A stretch of DNA of 64,000 bases from Pedobacter sp. SYSU D00535 (GTDB taxonomy: Bacteria > Bacteroidota > Bacteroidia > Sphingobacteriales > Sphingobacteriaceae), in contig NZ_JAFEWD010000001.1 of the NCBI RefSeq assembly GCF_017355855.1, positions 930,001-994,000 of the forward strand, read 5' to 3'. A model generated the notes under the pieces. The model did no database searches. It was given only the letters and a program-made list of their open reading frames with translations, and was not told the DNA's origin. This document shows positions 63,532 through 64,000 of the stretch, one piece after another. The first letter of the stretch is position 1. Every line of letters begins with the position of its first letter. Both the position numbers and the translations under genes were made by a program.

Positions 63532-64000
63532 CTATTGTTTCTGGAACACCCTCACATAATCTACCATCATTTTTTGAGGCAGGATGGTAGTAGCATCAGG
63601 GCTTCCGGGCCAATTACCTCCTACTGCTACGTTAAACAGCAGGAAAAAATGGTTATGAAATTCACTCATCGCTGGAGCAGTGATATTCACAGCGTAAAAC
63701 TGAACGTCATCTACAAGCCACTTAAGCTCGGTCGCGTCCCAGATCAGAGAGAACACATGAAATTTATCTGAAAAGTCGCCCGAAGCTAAACTGAATGACT
63801 TGCCGGTGGTAGCATAAGTGCCGTTGTTTTCATAGTGGATAGTGCCATGAACGGTATTGTCAAACCCCGGTCCGCCACCTACCAGTTCCATGATATCTAT
63901 TTCGCCGCTTTGAGGCCAGGAAACGGTACTAATGTTATTGCCAAGCATCCATAGTGCAGGCCAGATCCCTTTCCCTTTTGGCAGTTTTGCCCGGATATCG
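63532..64000 (-). CDS. GH16-family endo-beta-glucanase (partial, N-terminus beyond window)
   Basis: Only the C-terminal ~156 residues are present; the frame stays open to the right edge. The catalytic strand SGEIDIMELVGGG carries the E-x-D-x-x-E of GH16 laminarinase-type enzymes. Before it GIWPALWMLGNN is typical, and later NHFFLLFNVAVGGNWPGSPD and MMVDYVRVFQKQ close the jelly roll. Cleaves beta-1,3 or mixed-linkage glucans; the GH3 behind it would finish the degradation. Confidence 0.93.
   Translation of the reverse strand, partial: DIRAKLPKGKGIWPALWMLGNNISTVSWPQSGEIDIMELVGGGPGFDNTVHGTIHYENNGTYATTGKSFSLASGDFSDKFHVFSLIWDATELKWLVDDVQFYAVNITAPAMSEFHNHFFLLFNVAVGGNWPGSPDATTILPQKMMVDYVRVFQKQ

Noticed and set aside
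1-64000. CRISPR array or cas genes
   Set aside because: No regularly spaced repeats and no Cas-like proteins found; the AGATA tract is short-unit and irregular.

Overview
The window is a chromosomal segment of a Bacteroidota bacterium, most likely Sphingobacteriales/Pedobacter-like. The evidence is a SusC/SusD pair, a hybrid two-component (HTCS) regulator, Bacteroidota-type -7 promoter motifs (TAnnTTTG), and carbohydrate-active enzymes with signal peptides (GH2, GH3, GH15, GH16, PL1). The species assignment is inference.

Layout: (1) 1-12.3 kb, chromosomal, mostly minus strand: SusD lipoprotein (runs off the left edge), SusC, a 1.46-kaa HTCS regulator, a GH15 glucoamylase/trehalase-like enzyme and a decayed ABC-2 permease. 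(2) 12,480-48,603: a tRNA-Lys(CTT) gene whose 3' part is the left copy of a perfect 47-bp direct repeat; the right copy lies at 48,557-48,603. These bound a 36-kb integrated island. It has a tyrosine recombinase near each end, a replication-like operon whose main protein combines a winged-helix-like N-terminus with family-A-polymerase-like motifs A, B and C, a long run of defence-type genes (GIY-YIG/HARE-HTH-like protein, HNH, DUF3883 nuclease-like, AbiH plus DUF6794-like, HEPN, HEPN/Toprim, DUF2971, OLD-like ATPase/Toprim), an SOS-response SRAP/DUF72 operon, and two very large phage tail/fibre-type genes without any recognisable capsid, portal or terminase gene. (3) 48.6-64 kb, chromosomal again: GH2, SulP anion transporter, an outer-membrane receptor-PL1 pair, a LytS/LytTR-type two-component pair with a secreted protein, GH3 and a GH16 that runs off the right edge.

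How it works together: the flanks look like polysaccharide-utilisation loci. SusC/D binds and imports oligosaccharide, the HTCS senses it, GH16 plus GH3 would degrade beta-glucan (laminarin-like), and PL1 would cut pectin-like polymer. The island is best read as a phage-satellite-like or degraded-prophage element turned into a defence island. It reconstitutes the tRNA on entry and brings its own terminator for it. The most unusual items are the compact wHTH/polymerase-like protein next to an AT-rich candidate origin, the two recombinases with different non-canonical active sites, the wHTH module shared by two island proteins, and the tail genes without virion-assembly genes.
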